64,000 bases of DNA from Woeseiaceae bacterium (GTDB taxonomy: Bacteria; Pseudomonadota; Gammaproteobacteria; Steroidobacterales; Woeseiaceae). The notes under the pieces were generated by a model. It did no database searches. It had not been told where the DNA came from and saw only the letters and a program-made list of their open reading frames with translations. Shown piece after piece: positions 20,580 to 28,656 of the stretch. The stretch is taken from contig JAHEFF010000001.1 in the NCBI GenBank assembly GCA_024640315.1, forward strand, positions 1-64,000. The letters run 5' to 3'. Positions within the stretch are counted from its first letter, which is position 1; each line of letters starts with the position of its first letter. Both the position numbers and the translations under genes were made by a program.

Positions 20580-22772
20580 GTGGGTGATTTCCTGCAGGAA
20601 CTGAAAAGACGAAACGTATTTCGCGTTGGCGTAGCCTATGCCGTCGTTAGCTGGCTGATCATTCAAATCATCGAGACGATCAGCGAGCCTCTGGCGCTCC
20701 CTGACTGGACGGAAGCGTTTTTTATTGTGCTGGTTCTGGCGGGCCTGCCACTCGTTCTCATCTTTGCCTGGGCATTCGAACTGACGCCGGAAGGCCTCAA
20801 GAAAACCGAAGAGGTCGCCAAGGAAGAATCAGTCACATCGGTCACCGGGCGGAAACTCAACTACACGATCATTGCCGTTCTCGTCGTCGCGCTCGGCTAT
20901 GCTGTCTGGGATCGGCAGGGCATGGTCGAGCAAAGTGAGACCACCGCGGCGTCACAAGAAATCCCTGATGAAGTTGTTCGGACGTCCGCCGCATCCATCG
21001 CCGTTTTGCCGTTCGTCAATATGTCGGCCGATCCGGAGCAGGATTATTTTTCGGATGGCATTTCCGAAGAGCTCCTGAACCTGCTGGCCAAGATTCCCGA
21101 CCTGCGCGTCCCGGCGCGTACCTCGAGTTTCCAGTTCAAAGGACAGAATCTCGACATTGCCGATGTCGCAGAGCAACTAAACGTCAAGCACGTTCTCGAA
21201 GGCAGCGTTAGAAGAGCCGACGTTCGTATCCGGGTTACGGCACAGCTCATTGAGGCTGAATCGGGTTATCACCTGTGGTCGGAAACCTACGATCGCGAGC
21301 TTACTGATATTTTCCTGATTCAGGACGAGATTTCTGCCGCCATTGTCGAGGCGCTTTCGGCGACGCTGGGCATCAATGCCGATGCTGCACCGCAAGTCAA
21401 AGCAGCTGCCAATCCGGAGGCCTATAACGCGTTTCTTTTCGGTCAACACCTCGTTCAAAAACGGACCAAGTCAGATATCGAAGCTGCAATCCCTAACTTT
21501 GAACGGGCCATCGAACTCGATTCCACCTATGCGCCCGCCCATGCAAATCTTGGTCTGGCCTGGTATCTGCTCACCGCCAGCCGGCCAACGTACGGGACAC
21601 TGACGCTGGAAGAATCCCTCGGTAAAGCGCTGCCCTACATTGAAATGGCGCTGCAATTGGACCCGGAACTCGCCGATGCACATGGGGTGATGGGGCTGAC
21701 GTTGGATGCTCGCCAGCGTTATGAAGAGGCGCTGCCGTACTTTGCGGAAGCGCTGCGCCTCAATCCTTCCTATATCGAAGTGCGCAACTGGTACTCCCAG
21801 ACGCTGGATGCGCTTGGTCGGGAGGCGGAAGCTCTCGAACAGATGGAGATGGCTTACGAATTTGATCCGTTGTCCGTGCTGACGCTGCACAACTACACCA
21901 ACGAGCTGGTCATGCGCCGGCGGCACGACCAGGTAAGACCGGTTCTGGACAGACTGGAGCAGCTCGATTCCTCCAGAGGCGCTATGTTCCGGTCTTTCAT
22001 TTTGTCGGCGGAAGGCAAGCAGGGGGAGGCAGTAGAGGTGCTGTTTCGTGGTGCGGACAGTAACCCGGGAGATCTGCAGACGCGAAGCAACGCGGCGTTC
22101 GCATTGTTGAACTTCGGCCTTGAGGAGGATGCGCTGCAGGTCTGGCCCTATCCAAATTTGCTGCCCATCGTCTCGAATGGATTCGACAATGACTACGCTT
22201 TGCAACTTGCCAAGCAGCAGTTTGAAGGCGACCCGACCAATCCGAGTAATGTTGAATCGCTCGCCTGGAGTTACTGGAATATCGGGGACAAGGAACAGGC
22301 ATTGAAGATGGCCCGCCGATACCGCGACTCGCTCGGTGAGATACGCGCACCTATCGACGGTATCAACAGGATGTTTGCGCTCGACGCGTGGCAAAGAGGC
22401 GATCGCGATGAAATGCTTTCGTATCTGGAACCGCTCGACGAGGACATCGGCCGGGCGATGGCTTCCGGCGTCGATATGTTCTTTACCAACTATGGCAAAG
22501 CGACCTTTGAGTACATGAAAGGAGACGTGGAAAGCACCTACCGGTACCTGCAGAAGGCAATGTCAATCGGCCTTGTACTGCCTTCAGGGGTTGCGTATTC
22601 CTACGACGTCTTCGGCTGGAACGAGCTTCCGGAATTCGTCGCGCTGCGAGAGGACCACGAAACGTACCGACAACGCGAGAAGGCCAAATTCCTGAAGATC
22701 GCCTGCGGACCCGATGGCTTTTCGACCTGGCAGCCAGCACCCGAGACCTGCGCGGAAATCGAAGCGATTTAA
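20580..22772 (+). CDS. TolB-like/TPR membrane protein (family often called adenylate cyclase-like TPR protein)
   Basis: The 730-aa product starts at GTG 20580 with GGGAGAG upstream. It begins with the motif ELKRRNVFRVGVAYAVVSWL and three hydrophobic segments (about 14-34, 46-66 and 92-112). A TolB N-terminal-like domain follows (140-270: SIAVLPFVNMSADPEQDYFSDGISEELLNLL, then LEGSVRRADVRIRVTAQLIEA and LWSETYDRELTDIFLIQDEI). From about 285 on there are tetratricopeptide repeats (FERAIELDSTYAPAHANLGLAW, IEMALQLDPELADAHGVMG, FAEALRLNPSYIEVRNWY). This architecture is common in some gammaproteobacterial lineages, often with a cyclase or DNA-binding domain; neither is present here. The function is unknown; a periplasmic TPR scaffold anchored in the inner membrane is a guess. 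It ends directly against smrA. Confidence 0.75.
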   Translation: MGDFLQELKRRNVFRVGVAYAVVSWLIIQIIETISEPLALPDWTEAFFIVLVLAGLPLVLIFAWAFELTPEGLKKTEEVAKEESVTSVTGRKLNYTIIAVLVVALGYAVWDRQGMVEQSETTAASQEIPDEVVRTSAASIAVLPFVNMSADPEQDYFSDGISEELLNLLAKIPDLRVPARTSSFQFKGQNLDIADVAEQLNVKHVLEGSVRRADVRIRVTAQLIEAESGYHLWSETYDRELTDIFLIQDEISAAIVEALSATLGINADAAPQVKAAANPEAYNAFLFGQHLVQKRTKSDIEAAIPNFERAIELDSTYAPAHANLGLAWYLLTASRPTYGTLTLEESLGKALPYIEMALQLDPELADAHGVMGLTLDARQRYEEALPYFAEALRLNPSYIEVRNWYSQTLDALGREAEALEQMEMAYEFDPLSVLTLHNYTNELVMRRRHDQVRPVLDRLEQLDSSRGAMFRSFILSAEGKQGEAVEVLFRGADSNPGDLQTRSNAAFALLNFGLEEDALQVWPYPNLLPIVSNGFDNDYALQLAKQQFEGDPTNPSNVESLAWSYWNIGDKEQALKMARRYRDSLGEIRAPIDGINRMFALDAWQRGDRDEMLSYLEPLDEDIGRAMASGVDMFFTNYGKATFEYMKGDVESTYRYLQKAMSIGLVLPSGVAYSYDVFGWNELPEFVALREDHETYRQREKAKFLKIACGPDGFSTWQPAPETCAEIEAI

Positions 22773-23324
22773 TCAGTCCTTTCTGATCAGCACGTAAACA
22801 GCACCGGTGCCGCCATGAACCTGGCGCGTCGAAACAAATGCCAGCACGTCGTTCCAGCGCCGCAGCCAGTTGTTTACTTTCCCTTTCAGAACTGGACCAC
22901 GGTCACCCGATCCAAGTCCCTTGCCGTGCACTATGCGAACACAAGTGTGACCACGAAAGACAGACTCGCTGATGAAGTCCCGCAATTGGCCTTTCGCCTC
23001 CGGCACCGTCATGCCATGCAGGTCGATTTCGTTTTGCACGGCAAAATTGCCGCGAGCAAGCTTACGCATCGTTCTGCGCCCCACCGATGCGCGGTGAAAG
23101 CGCAGCGCCTCACCAGCGCCGGTTTCGATTTCATCGATTTCGCCTTCGAGACTTTCCCTGAGAACTGACCGTTCGTCGTCGCGCCGGAAACGTGCCCTGG
23201 GCTTGGGTTTCGGTTTGTAATCCGGCGCACGAATGTCGGGGTCGATCGGGCGGGCATCTCCCATCAGCTCGCGGAACAAAGCGACGTCTTCGTCAATAGT
23301 GGGCTTGTCGTCTTCCTTCGACAC
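22773..23324 (-). CDS. smrA: Smr-domain protein (SmrA/YdaL type)
   Basis: The 183-aa product begins at GTG (23324, minus strand). Residues 95-183 are an Smr domain with IDLHGMTVPEAKGQL, VRIVHGKGLGSGDRGPVLKG and FVSTRQVHGGTGAVYVLIRK, the motifs of small MutS-related endonucleases. The N-terminus has DEDVALFRELMGDARPI, a typical start for the gammaproteobacterial YdaL/SmrA proteins that cleave DNA or, in some lineages, RNA. Its stop abuts the stop of the convergent TolB/TPR gene with no base between. It is divergent from surE, 82 bases away. Confidence 0.88.
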   Translation of the reverse strand: MSKEDDKPTIDEDVALFRELMGDARPIDPDIRAPDYKPKPKPRARFRRDDERSVLRESLEGEIDEIETGAGEALRFHRASVGRRTMRKLARGNFAVQNEIDLHGMTVPEAKGQLRDFISESVFRGHTCVRIVHGKGLGSGDRGPVLKGKVNNWLRRWNDVLAFVSTRQVHGGTGAVYVLIRKD

Positions 23325-23406
23325 GGGATATCGGCACTTTTACGCTATGGTGAGGGTGAAACATTGAGTATAGTGAGCGCGCACTCATATTCGAACAACA
23401 ATCTCA

Positions 23407-24150
23407 GTGAAAATTCTGGTTAGTAATGACGACGGCTACCTGGCAAGGGGCATTAATACGCTTGCGGCTGCACTCTCGGAAATCGCCGAAGTCATTGTTG
23501 TCGCGCCAGACCGGAATCACAGCGGCGCCAGTAATTCGCTGACGCTGCACTCTCCGCTGCGCGTACACAAGGTGGAGGAAAGGCGCTTTTTCGTGACCGG
23601 CACACCATCGGATTGCGTGCATCTCGCCTTGTCCGGTTTTCTGGATGAGGACCCGGATATTGTGGTTTCGGGCATCAATCACGGCGCCAACCTTGGAGAC
23701 GATGTCATCTATTCCGGAACGGTTGCGGCGGCAATGGAAGGTCGCTTCCTCGGCCTGCCGGCAATCGCCGTATCCCTGGTTGGCCGGCATGCGGAGCATT
23801 TCGATACTGCCGCCCGGGTAGCAACAGACCTCGTCCGCAAACTGCAGGACAATCCCTTGCCCGGGGATATTATGTTGAATGTGAATGTACCGGACCTGCC
23901 ATACGAGGAGCTCAGCGGCGTGGAGTCAGCCAGGCTGGGCTTCAGACATCGGTCCGAGCCGCTGGTGCCTATGCAGGATCCGCAAGGAAAGACGATCTAC
24001 TGGATAGGTCCGGCCGGCGAAGGCGCGGACGCCGGTCCCGGTACTGATTTCGCGGCAATCGAACGGGGTGCGGTCGCGGTCACGCCGTTGAAGGTAGACC
24101 TGACCCGCCATGAAGCGCTCCCGCAGCTCAAGGGCTGGCTGGCGGACTGA
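23407..24150 (+). CDS. surE: SurE, 5'/3'-nucleotidase
   Basis: SurE is a metal-dependent phosphatase of nucleoside mono- and some polyphosphates linked to stationary-phase survival. The 247-aa product starts at GTG 23407. [16 protein letters not shown] carries the metal ligands Asp8 and Asp9. [33 protein letters not shown] and [27 protein letters not shown] complete the active site. Length matches E. coli (253). Its stop overlaps the pcm ATG by one base (TGATG), the standard surE-pcm pair before nlpD and rpoS. Confidence 0.95.
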   Translation: MKILVSNDDGYLARGINTLAAALSEIAEVIVVAPDRNHSGASNSLTLHSPLRVHKVEERRFFVTGTPSDCVHLALSGFLDEDPDIVVSGINHGANLGDDVIYSGTVAAAMEGRFLGLPAIAVSLVGRHAEHFDTAARVATDLVRKLQDNPLPGDIMLNVNVPDLPYEELSGVESARLGFRHRSEPLVPMQDPQGKTIYWIGPAGEGADAGPGTDFAAIERGAVAVTPLKVDLTRHEALPQLKGWLAD

Positions 24151-24812
24151 TGCAGCATAAAACGGACATCCGTGGTATCGGCATGACCAGTGCGCGTACG
24201 CGGGACCGGCTCGTGCAACGCTTGCGCGATAACGGCATCAAATCAAACGCTGTACTTGAACAGATTCGCAACGTGCCGCGGCACTTGTTTGTCGATGAGG
24301 CACTTGCCAGTCGAGCGTATGAAGATACGGCCCTGCCAATAGGCCTCGGGCAGACGATCAGTCAACCGTATGTTGTTGCCCGCATGACCGAGGCACTGCT
24401 GGACGGATTCGAGGGTGAGAAGGTGCTTGAGATTGGTACGGGTTGTGGCTACCAGACGGCCGTCCTGGCGCCACTCGTCAAACAGATTTATACGGTTGAA
24501 CGAATCCGGGAGCTGCAGCGCAAGGCGAAACAACGGCTGCGAGATCTCGATATTTACAACGTCCAATTCCGGCCGGGTGACGGCTGGGAGGGTTGGGCCA
24601 AGTACGCGCCATACGACGGCATCCTCGTGGCGGCGGCGGCTCCGGAGCTGCCCGAGAAGCTCCTCGAGCAACTGGCGCCCGGTGGCCGCCTGATAATGCC
24701 CGTAGGCCCGGCCGGTCGTCAGGATCTGGTAATGATTACGAGGAAGGATGACCACTACGAGCAGGTTTCCTTAGGCGCGGTCAGTTTCGTTCCGCTCGTG
24801 AAAGGCAAGTAA
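24150..24812 (+). CDS. pcm: Pcm, protein-L-isoaspartate O-methyltransferase
   Basis: Pcm methylates isoaspartyl residues with S-adenosylmethionine and so starts repair of aged proteins. The 220-aa product has the family motif [21 protein letters not shown] near residue 60, the SAM-binding motif [16 protein letters not shown] near 90, and [26 protein letters not shown]. It ends in FVPLVKGK, like the E. coli protein (208 aa). The ATG at 24150 overlaps surE. An in-frame ATG at residue 12 is an alternative start. A 141-base gap follows. Confidence 0.95.
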   Translation: MQHKTDIRGIGMTSARTRDRLVQRLRDNGIKSNAVLEQIRNVPRHLFVDEALASRAYEDTALPIGLGQTISQPYVVARMTEALLDGFEGEKVLEIGTGCGYQTAVLAPLVKQIYTVERIRELQRKAKQRLRDLDIYNVQFRPGDGWEGWAKYAPYDGILVAAAAPELPEKLLEQLAPGGRLIMPVGPAGRQDLVMITRKDDHYEQVSLGAVSFVPLVKGK

Positions 24813-24840
24813 GTCAGGAATTCACCCTTGATTTGGCATC

Positions 24841-24886
24841 GCTGTTGAAAGATTAACAGCAAACAAAACAATATCTTGTTTATACT
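24841..24886 (+). promoter_or_regulatory. Inverted repeat GCTGTT-N8-AACAGC and TATACT box before yqaA
   Basis: Perfect 6-bp arms lie at 24841-24846 and 24855-24860, followed by an A-rich stretch and the -10-like TATACT at 24881-24886, 67 bases before the yqaA start. No good -35 box stands at 16 to 18 bases. It may start a transcript running into nlpD and rpoS. Confidence 0.25.
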
Positions 24887-24953
24887 ATTTCAACTTGATT
24901 CTTCCGGTCAGGGCGCTGGCGTGCACTGACTGGACCGGCTTGGGCAGATTGTA

Positions 24954-25538
24954 ATGAAACTTTTCGGACCTTTGTATGAGAGGGTGATCGGCTGGGCGCG
25001 TCATCCGCACGCGGAGCTTTATCTCGGGGGCTTGAGTTTCGCCGAGTCTTCGTTCTTCCCGATACCGCCGGACGTCATGCTCGCTCCTATGTGTCTGGCC
25101 GATCGCTCAAAGGCCTGGCGGTACGCGACCGTCACGACGTTGACCTCTCTTGCAGGTGGTATCGCAGGTTATGCGATCGGCTACTTTCTGTTCGAAGCGA
25201 TTGAGCCCTGGCTTCATGACATGGGTTACTGGCCTGCATACCTGAAGGGCAAGGAGTGGTTCGCTGCCTGGGGCATATGGGCGGTCTTTGTCGCCGGTTT
25301 TTCGCCAATTCCATATAAGATTTTCACCATTACGGCCGGTGTGGTCGTGCTCAATTTTCCGGGGTTCGTCATCGCCTCATTCATCGGTCGAGGTGCCAGG
25401 TTCTTCCTGGTTGCCGGGCTCGTTGTCGCCGGAGGTGAACGAATGGAAGCAATGATTCCGCAGTACGTTGAGCGGATCGGTTGGGCGGTGGTCGGCCTGG
25501 TTGTAGCCATTGGTGTTTTCCTGACCCTGAGAGGCTGA
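24954..25538 (+). CDS. yqaA: YqaA-type DedA/VTT-domain membrane protein
   Basis: The 194-aa inner membrane protein has a VTT (SNARE-associated) fold. FAESSFFPIPPDVMLAPMCL is the conserved re-entrant motif near residue 30. Hydrophobic segments lie around 60-82, 100-120, 120-140, 145-160 and 172-192, with GFSPIPYKIFTITAGV as the second proline motif. DedA-superfamily members include lipid (undecaprenyl phosphate) translocases; the exact substrate of the YqaA branch is not established. It lies between pcm and nlpD, a position shared with Pseudomonas and relatives. Confidence 0.88.
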   Translation: MKLFGPLYERVIGWARHPHAELYLGGLSFAESSFFPIPPDVMLAPMCLADRSKAWRYATVTTLTSLAGGIAGYAIGYFLFEAIEPWLHDMGYWPAYLKGKEWFAAWGIWAVFVAGFSPIPYKIFTITAGVVVLNFPGFVIASFIGRGARFFLVAGLVVAGGERMEAMIPQYVERIGWAVVGLVVAIGVFLTLRG

Positions 25539-25545
25539 CCGTGCG

Positions 25546-26229
25546 ATGACCCGGATGCGATCAGTTCTGTTGGTGTTGGTCGCCGCCACGTTGACTGCCT
25601 GTGGCAGCTCCGGCTGGAACTACACCCCCGGGGAAAGTCATGTCGTTCGATCCGGTGAAACGCTGTCATCGATTGCATTTCGATATGGCAAAGACTATCG
25701 CGACCTGGCGCGCTGGAACCGGCTCGGGGACGGATCGCTTATCTACCCAGGCCAGGTCATCCGGCTGACGCCACCACCGGGCGGTTCGGTTGCCAGGTCG
25801 CAAACACGGTCTCAGCCAGCACCAAAACGCACGGTACCGCCACCGCCCACGGATCCGCCACCGAAGTGGAGCTGGCCCACCGATGGCCGGATTGTTGCGG
25901 ATTTTGATGGTGATTCAGGCGTGAATACCGGTCTTTTGATTGCCGGCAGGGCAGGCCAGCCGGTGCGAGCGGCGGCGCCTGGCCGTGTGGTTTACTCCGG
26001 CGGTGGACTAATCGGCTATGGCCAGCTTATTATCGTCAAGCACAACGACACCTACCTTAGTGCCTACGGGTACAACGCGTCGCTGCTGGTGAAAGAAGGT
26101 GACAACATAAAAAAAGGCCAGCGCATAGCGACCATGGGTGAGGGGCCGGGTAAAAAGCCGCGACTGCATTTCGAAATCAGGCGCAACGGTAAGCCGGTTA
26201 ACCCGCGACAGTTTCTGCCTGCGAGATAA
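25546..26229 (+). CDS. nlpD: NlpD, LysM/LytM lipoprotein, amidase activator
   Basis: NlpD activates the cell-wall amidase AmiC at the septum. The 227-aa product has a lipoprotein signal with lipobox LTAC (Cys19), a LysM domain at about 32-75 (HVVRSGETLSSIAFRYGKDYRDLARWN) and a Pro-rich linker at 78-110. A LytM (M23) domain at about 112-225 follows. The M23 metal ligands are missing: the first His-Asp site reads LLIAGRAGQPV and the last reads RLHFEIR instead of HxH, as in the non-enzymatic E. coli NlpD. rpoS follows after 64 bases; in E. coli the main rpoS promoter lies inside nlpD, which may hold here. Confidence 0.93.
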   Translation: MTRMRSVLLVLVAATLTACGSSGWNYTPGESHVVRSGETLSSIAFRYGKDYRDLARWNRLGDGSLIYPGQVIRLTPPPGGSVARSQTRSQPAPKRTVPPPPTDPPPKWSWPTDGRIVADFDGDSGVNTGLLIAGRAGQPVRAAAPGRVVYSGGGLIGYGQLIIVKHNDTYLSAYGYNASLLVKEGDNIKKGQRIATMGEGPGKKPRLHFEIRRNGKPVNPRQFLPAR

Positions 26230-26293
26230 CCCGACTCCAATAGCTTAGTACGCAGTCGTCCAACAATATTCCCGGTTAAAACGAGGAGTAAGT

Positions 26294-27256
26294 GTGGGCG
26301 AGATATTATTCTCAGAAGATCCACCCGAACGCCAGACTTCATCTGGCGCTGACTCACCACTGCGGCCCACAATTCTGAAGTCGACTGTACGGAACAACGG
26401 CAGTTCTCGCTCCAGGTCAAATTCACGCGACGCGACATCGCTCTACCTGAGCGACATCCGTGTGTCAAAACTGTTGACCGCTGATGAAGAAAAAGAATAC
26501 GCGAGGCGCATTCAAAAGGGCGATGAGGCAGCACGCCACAAGATGATTGAGAGTAATCTCAGGCTTGTTGTGAAAATTTCACGTCGCTACCTTAATCGCG
26601 GTCTGCCGCTGCTCGATCTGATCGAGGAAGGCAACCTGGGCCTCATTCATGCGGTGAAGAAGTTCGACCCGGAACGAGGATTCAGGTTTTCGACCTATGC
26701 TACGTGGTGGATTCGGCAGACAATTGAGCGAGGGATCATGAACCAGTCCCGTACCGTGCGTCTGCCGATTCATATCGTCAAGGATATTAATACCGTTCTT
26801 CGGGCTGCGCGGCGTTTACGACAAACCCAGGAGACGCAGCCGACAGCGGCAGAGATTGCGGCGTCTATGGGCAAAGATGTAGCAGATGTCGAAAGATTAC
26901 TCGGCCTGCATAATCGCGTCACCATTGGCACGACCGCGCCCTCGAATTCAGACGACGAGCGGGGGTTTCTTGATGGCCTGCCTGCTGCCCGGGCTGAGGA
27001 GCCGGCGGCCTGCGCGCAAAATGATGACGTCAACGAGATTCTTGATCATTGGGTCTGGGAGCTTGGTGACAAGCAGCGCGAAGTCGTCGAACGCCGTTTC
27101 GGCCTGCATGGTTATCGACGCCTGACGCTGGAGCAGATTGGCGCGGAACTCGGCGTGACCCGGGAGCGGGTACGGCAGATTCAGATTGAAGCCTTGAGAA
27201 ACCTGAAGGACATGCTGGAAAGTCACGGGGTGGACTCACGCGCCTTGCTCGATTAG
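26294..27256 (+). CDS. rpoS: RpoS, stationary-phase sigma factor (sigma 38)
   Basis: RpoS is the general stress sigma factor. The 320-aa product starts at GTG 26294 with the ribosome site GAGGAG nine bases upstream. Region 1.2 ([27 protein letters not shown]) starts near residue 46. Region 2 has [34 protein letters not shown] and [21 protein letters not shown]. Region 3 and region 4.2 ([28 protein letters not shown]) follow. The nlpD-rpoS order and the lack of a long region 1.1 distinguish it from RpoD. Length is close to E. coli (330). Confidence 0.96.
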   Translation: MGEILFSEDPPERQTSSGADSPLRPTILKSTVRNNGSSRSRSNSRDATSLYLSDIRVSKLLTADEEKEYARRIQKGDEAARHKMIESNLRLVVKISRRYLNRGLPLLDLIEEGNLGLIHAVKKFDPERGFRFSTYATWWIRQTIERGIMNQSRTVRLPIHIVKDINTVLRAARRLRQTQETQPTAAEIAASMGKDVADVERLLGLHNRVTIGTTAPSNSDDERGFLDGLPAARAEEPAACAQNDDVNEILDHWVWELGDKQREVVERRFGLHGYRRLTLEQIGAELGVTRERVRQIQIEALRNLKDMLESHGVDSRALLD

Positions 27257-27259
27257 CGA

Positions 27260-27628
27260 CTAGTCGATAAGCAGTACGGCGGCGACATCACGACCTTCGC
27301 TCACCAGGATGTTGAAAGTCCTGCAGGCAGCAGGCGTATCCATTATCTCGAAACCAATGCCTTTTCGGGCCAGGGCGAAGACCAGGTCGCGGGGCGGGAG
27401 CAACGACTGCCAGCCACTGCCGAAGAGGAGAATTTCCGGCTCCTCGGCAATCAGCTCTGCCAGATCTTCCTCTTTGAGGTTCGCGACATCGTCTGGTTTC
27501 CAACCGCGACGAATGGTGTCACGAAACAAAATGACGTTTTCCGTCACTATTTCGCTGCCAACCCTGATCAAGCCCCTCTCGACTTGACGGACGGTGACAG
27601 CTGAACCGGGCTCCCGAACAAATTTCAT
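27260..27628 (-). CDS. Mth938-like domain protein (DUF498 family)
   Basis: The open frame extends to 27796, but the conserved protein begins at the ATG at 27628 (122 aa, MKFVREPGSAVTVRQVERG). The core VGSEIVTENVILFRDTIRRGWKPDDVANLKEEDLAELIAEEPEILLFGSG and the end GFEIMDTPAACRTFNILVSEGRDVAAVLLI are typical of the Mth938/NDUFAF3-like fold. The human relative NDUFAF3 assists complex I assembly; the bacterial role is not settled. It is convergent with rpoS (three bases apart) and divergent from the RpfE-like gene with only 56 bases between, which should hold both promoters. Confidence 0.85.
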   Translation of the reverse strand: MKFVREPGSAVTVRQVERGLIRVGSEIVTENVILFRDTIRRGWKPDDVANLKEEDLAELIAEEPEILLFGSGWQSLLPPRDLVFALARKGIGFEIMDTPAACRTFNILVSEGRDVAAVLLID

Positions 27629-27684
27629 CAGTCGATTATCGCTGACTTCAGTAAACTGTCCACTTTTCGTGATCCGGGACGGCA

Positions 27685-28656
27685 ATGAAAGATGCTCATG
27701 CGGTAGTGGTTCTGCCGCCAGGCGCGCATGGCAGGCTGGCCGACAGCTCACAACGGCAATGGCTGTCACGCGGCAGTGTGTCTTTTCTGCAGCCACGTAC
27801 GGAAATGTTGACGGCCGTTTTGCAGGTCATTGGCTTGCCGGTTCCCGAAAGCGGGCTTGCGGCATTGAGATTCTGGGGGCAGACGGGAGGGCGTTCCGAA
27901 ACCTGGATGGCAGCAGCTGATCCGGTGCACTTTGAATCCAGGTTGCGCCACATTGTCGTTCGGGCCTTGTTGCCGGGCGACCTGCCCGTCAGGGATTTGC
28001 GCAGCCTGTTCGAAATGTTCCAAGACCAGCTTGGTGTTGATGGCCAGTATGAGTTCGCAAGAATTGGCGCTTACGGATATCTCCGCTGTGAAAGCCCCAT
28101 GGATACGCCGGGGGTATCCGCTGCAGTCGCAAACGGGCGGGTACCGGATGAATTCACGCCGGCGGGGGAGTCAGCCCGCACATATCATCAGCTGCAGGGC
28201 GAGTCGCAGATGTTGCTGCATGAGCACGACGTCAATCTTCGGCGAGTGGAGACCGGGCTGCTGCCGGTTAGCGCGCTTTGGTTCTGGGGTGGCGGTATCG
28301 CTCCTGAAAAAACGGTTTGCCCGATGCCGGCATTGTTCGCCAACGATCCACTGTTTGCGGGTTATTGGGAAAGCCGTACAGGCATTGCTGAGCCGTGGAA
28401 GGGCGACTTCGATGCATGTCTTGCATTGTCGCCCGAACAGTTCGTCGCGGTGATACCGGAGGTCGCGGCACAGGACGGCAAACAGGTTCTGAATGATTGC
28501 ATCGACCGACTGCGCCGTTTTTTGCGGCAGGGCGACCTTCGGCGGCTGACCTTGTTATTTCGCGACGGGCTGTGTGTCGATATGAAACGCAGTGACATCA
28601 TCAAATTCTGGAGCGGCATTTCTCCGTTCCTTGTGGAGCCGACGGCCGATGAGTGA
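27685..28656 (+). CDS. RpfE-like protein (cofactor-independent phosphoglycerate mutase-like)
   Basis: The 323-aa product resembles the proteins annotated as regulatory protein RpfE type, found beside recJ in Xanthomonas and relatives. Supporting points are the N-terminal VVVLPPGAHGRLA, the block FWGGGIAPEK near residue 198 (LWFWGGG type), YWESRTG and the length. Its biochemical role is uncertain; the family has been linked by sequence to phosphoglycerate mutases. It overlaps recJ by eight bases, so the two are probably co-transcribed. It has no membrane segment or signal peptide. Confidence 0.6.
   Translation: MKDAHAVVVLPPGAHGRLADSSQRQWLSRGSVSFLQPRTEMLTAVLQVIGLPVPESGLAALRFWGQTGGRSETWMAAADPVHFESRLRHIVVRALLPGDLPVRDLRSLFEMFQDQLGVDGQYEFARIGAYGYLRCESPMDTPGVSAAVANGRVPDEFTPAGESARTYHQLQGESQMLLHEHDVNLRRVETGLLPVSALWFWGGGIAPEKTVCPMPALFANDPLFAGYWESRTGIAEPWKGDFDACLALSPEQFVAVIPEVAAQDGKQVLNDCIDRLRRFLRQGDLRRLTLLFRDGLCVDMKRSDIIKFWSGISPFLVEPTADE

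Noticed and set aside
21471-22394. Minus-strand open frame of 307 codons inside the TolB/TPR gene
   Set aside because: It is antisense to a TPR protein with clear repeats, and has no domain of its own.
24841-24860. LexA-like SOS box (CTGT and ACAG) before yqaA
   Set aside because: The spacing between CTGT and ACAG is ten bases, not the eight of the E. coli-type SOS box, and yqaA is not a usual SOS gene.
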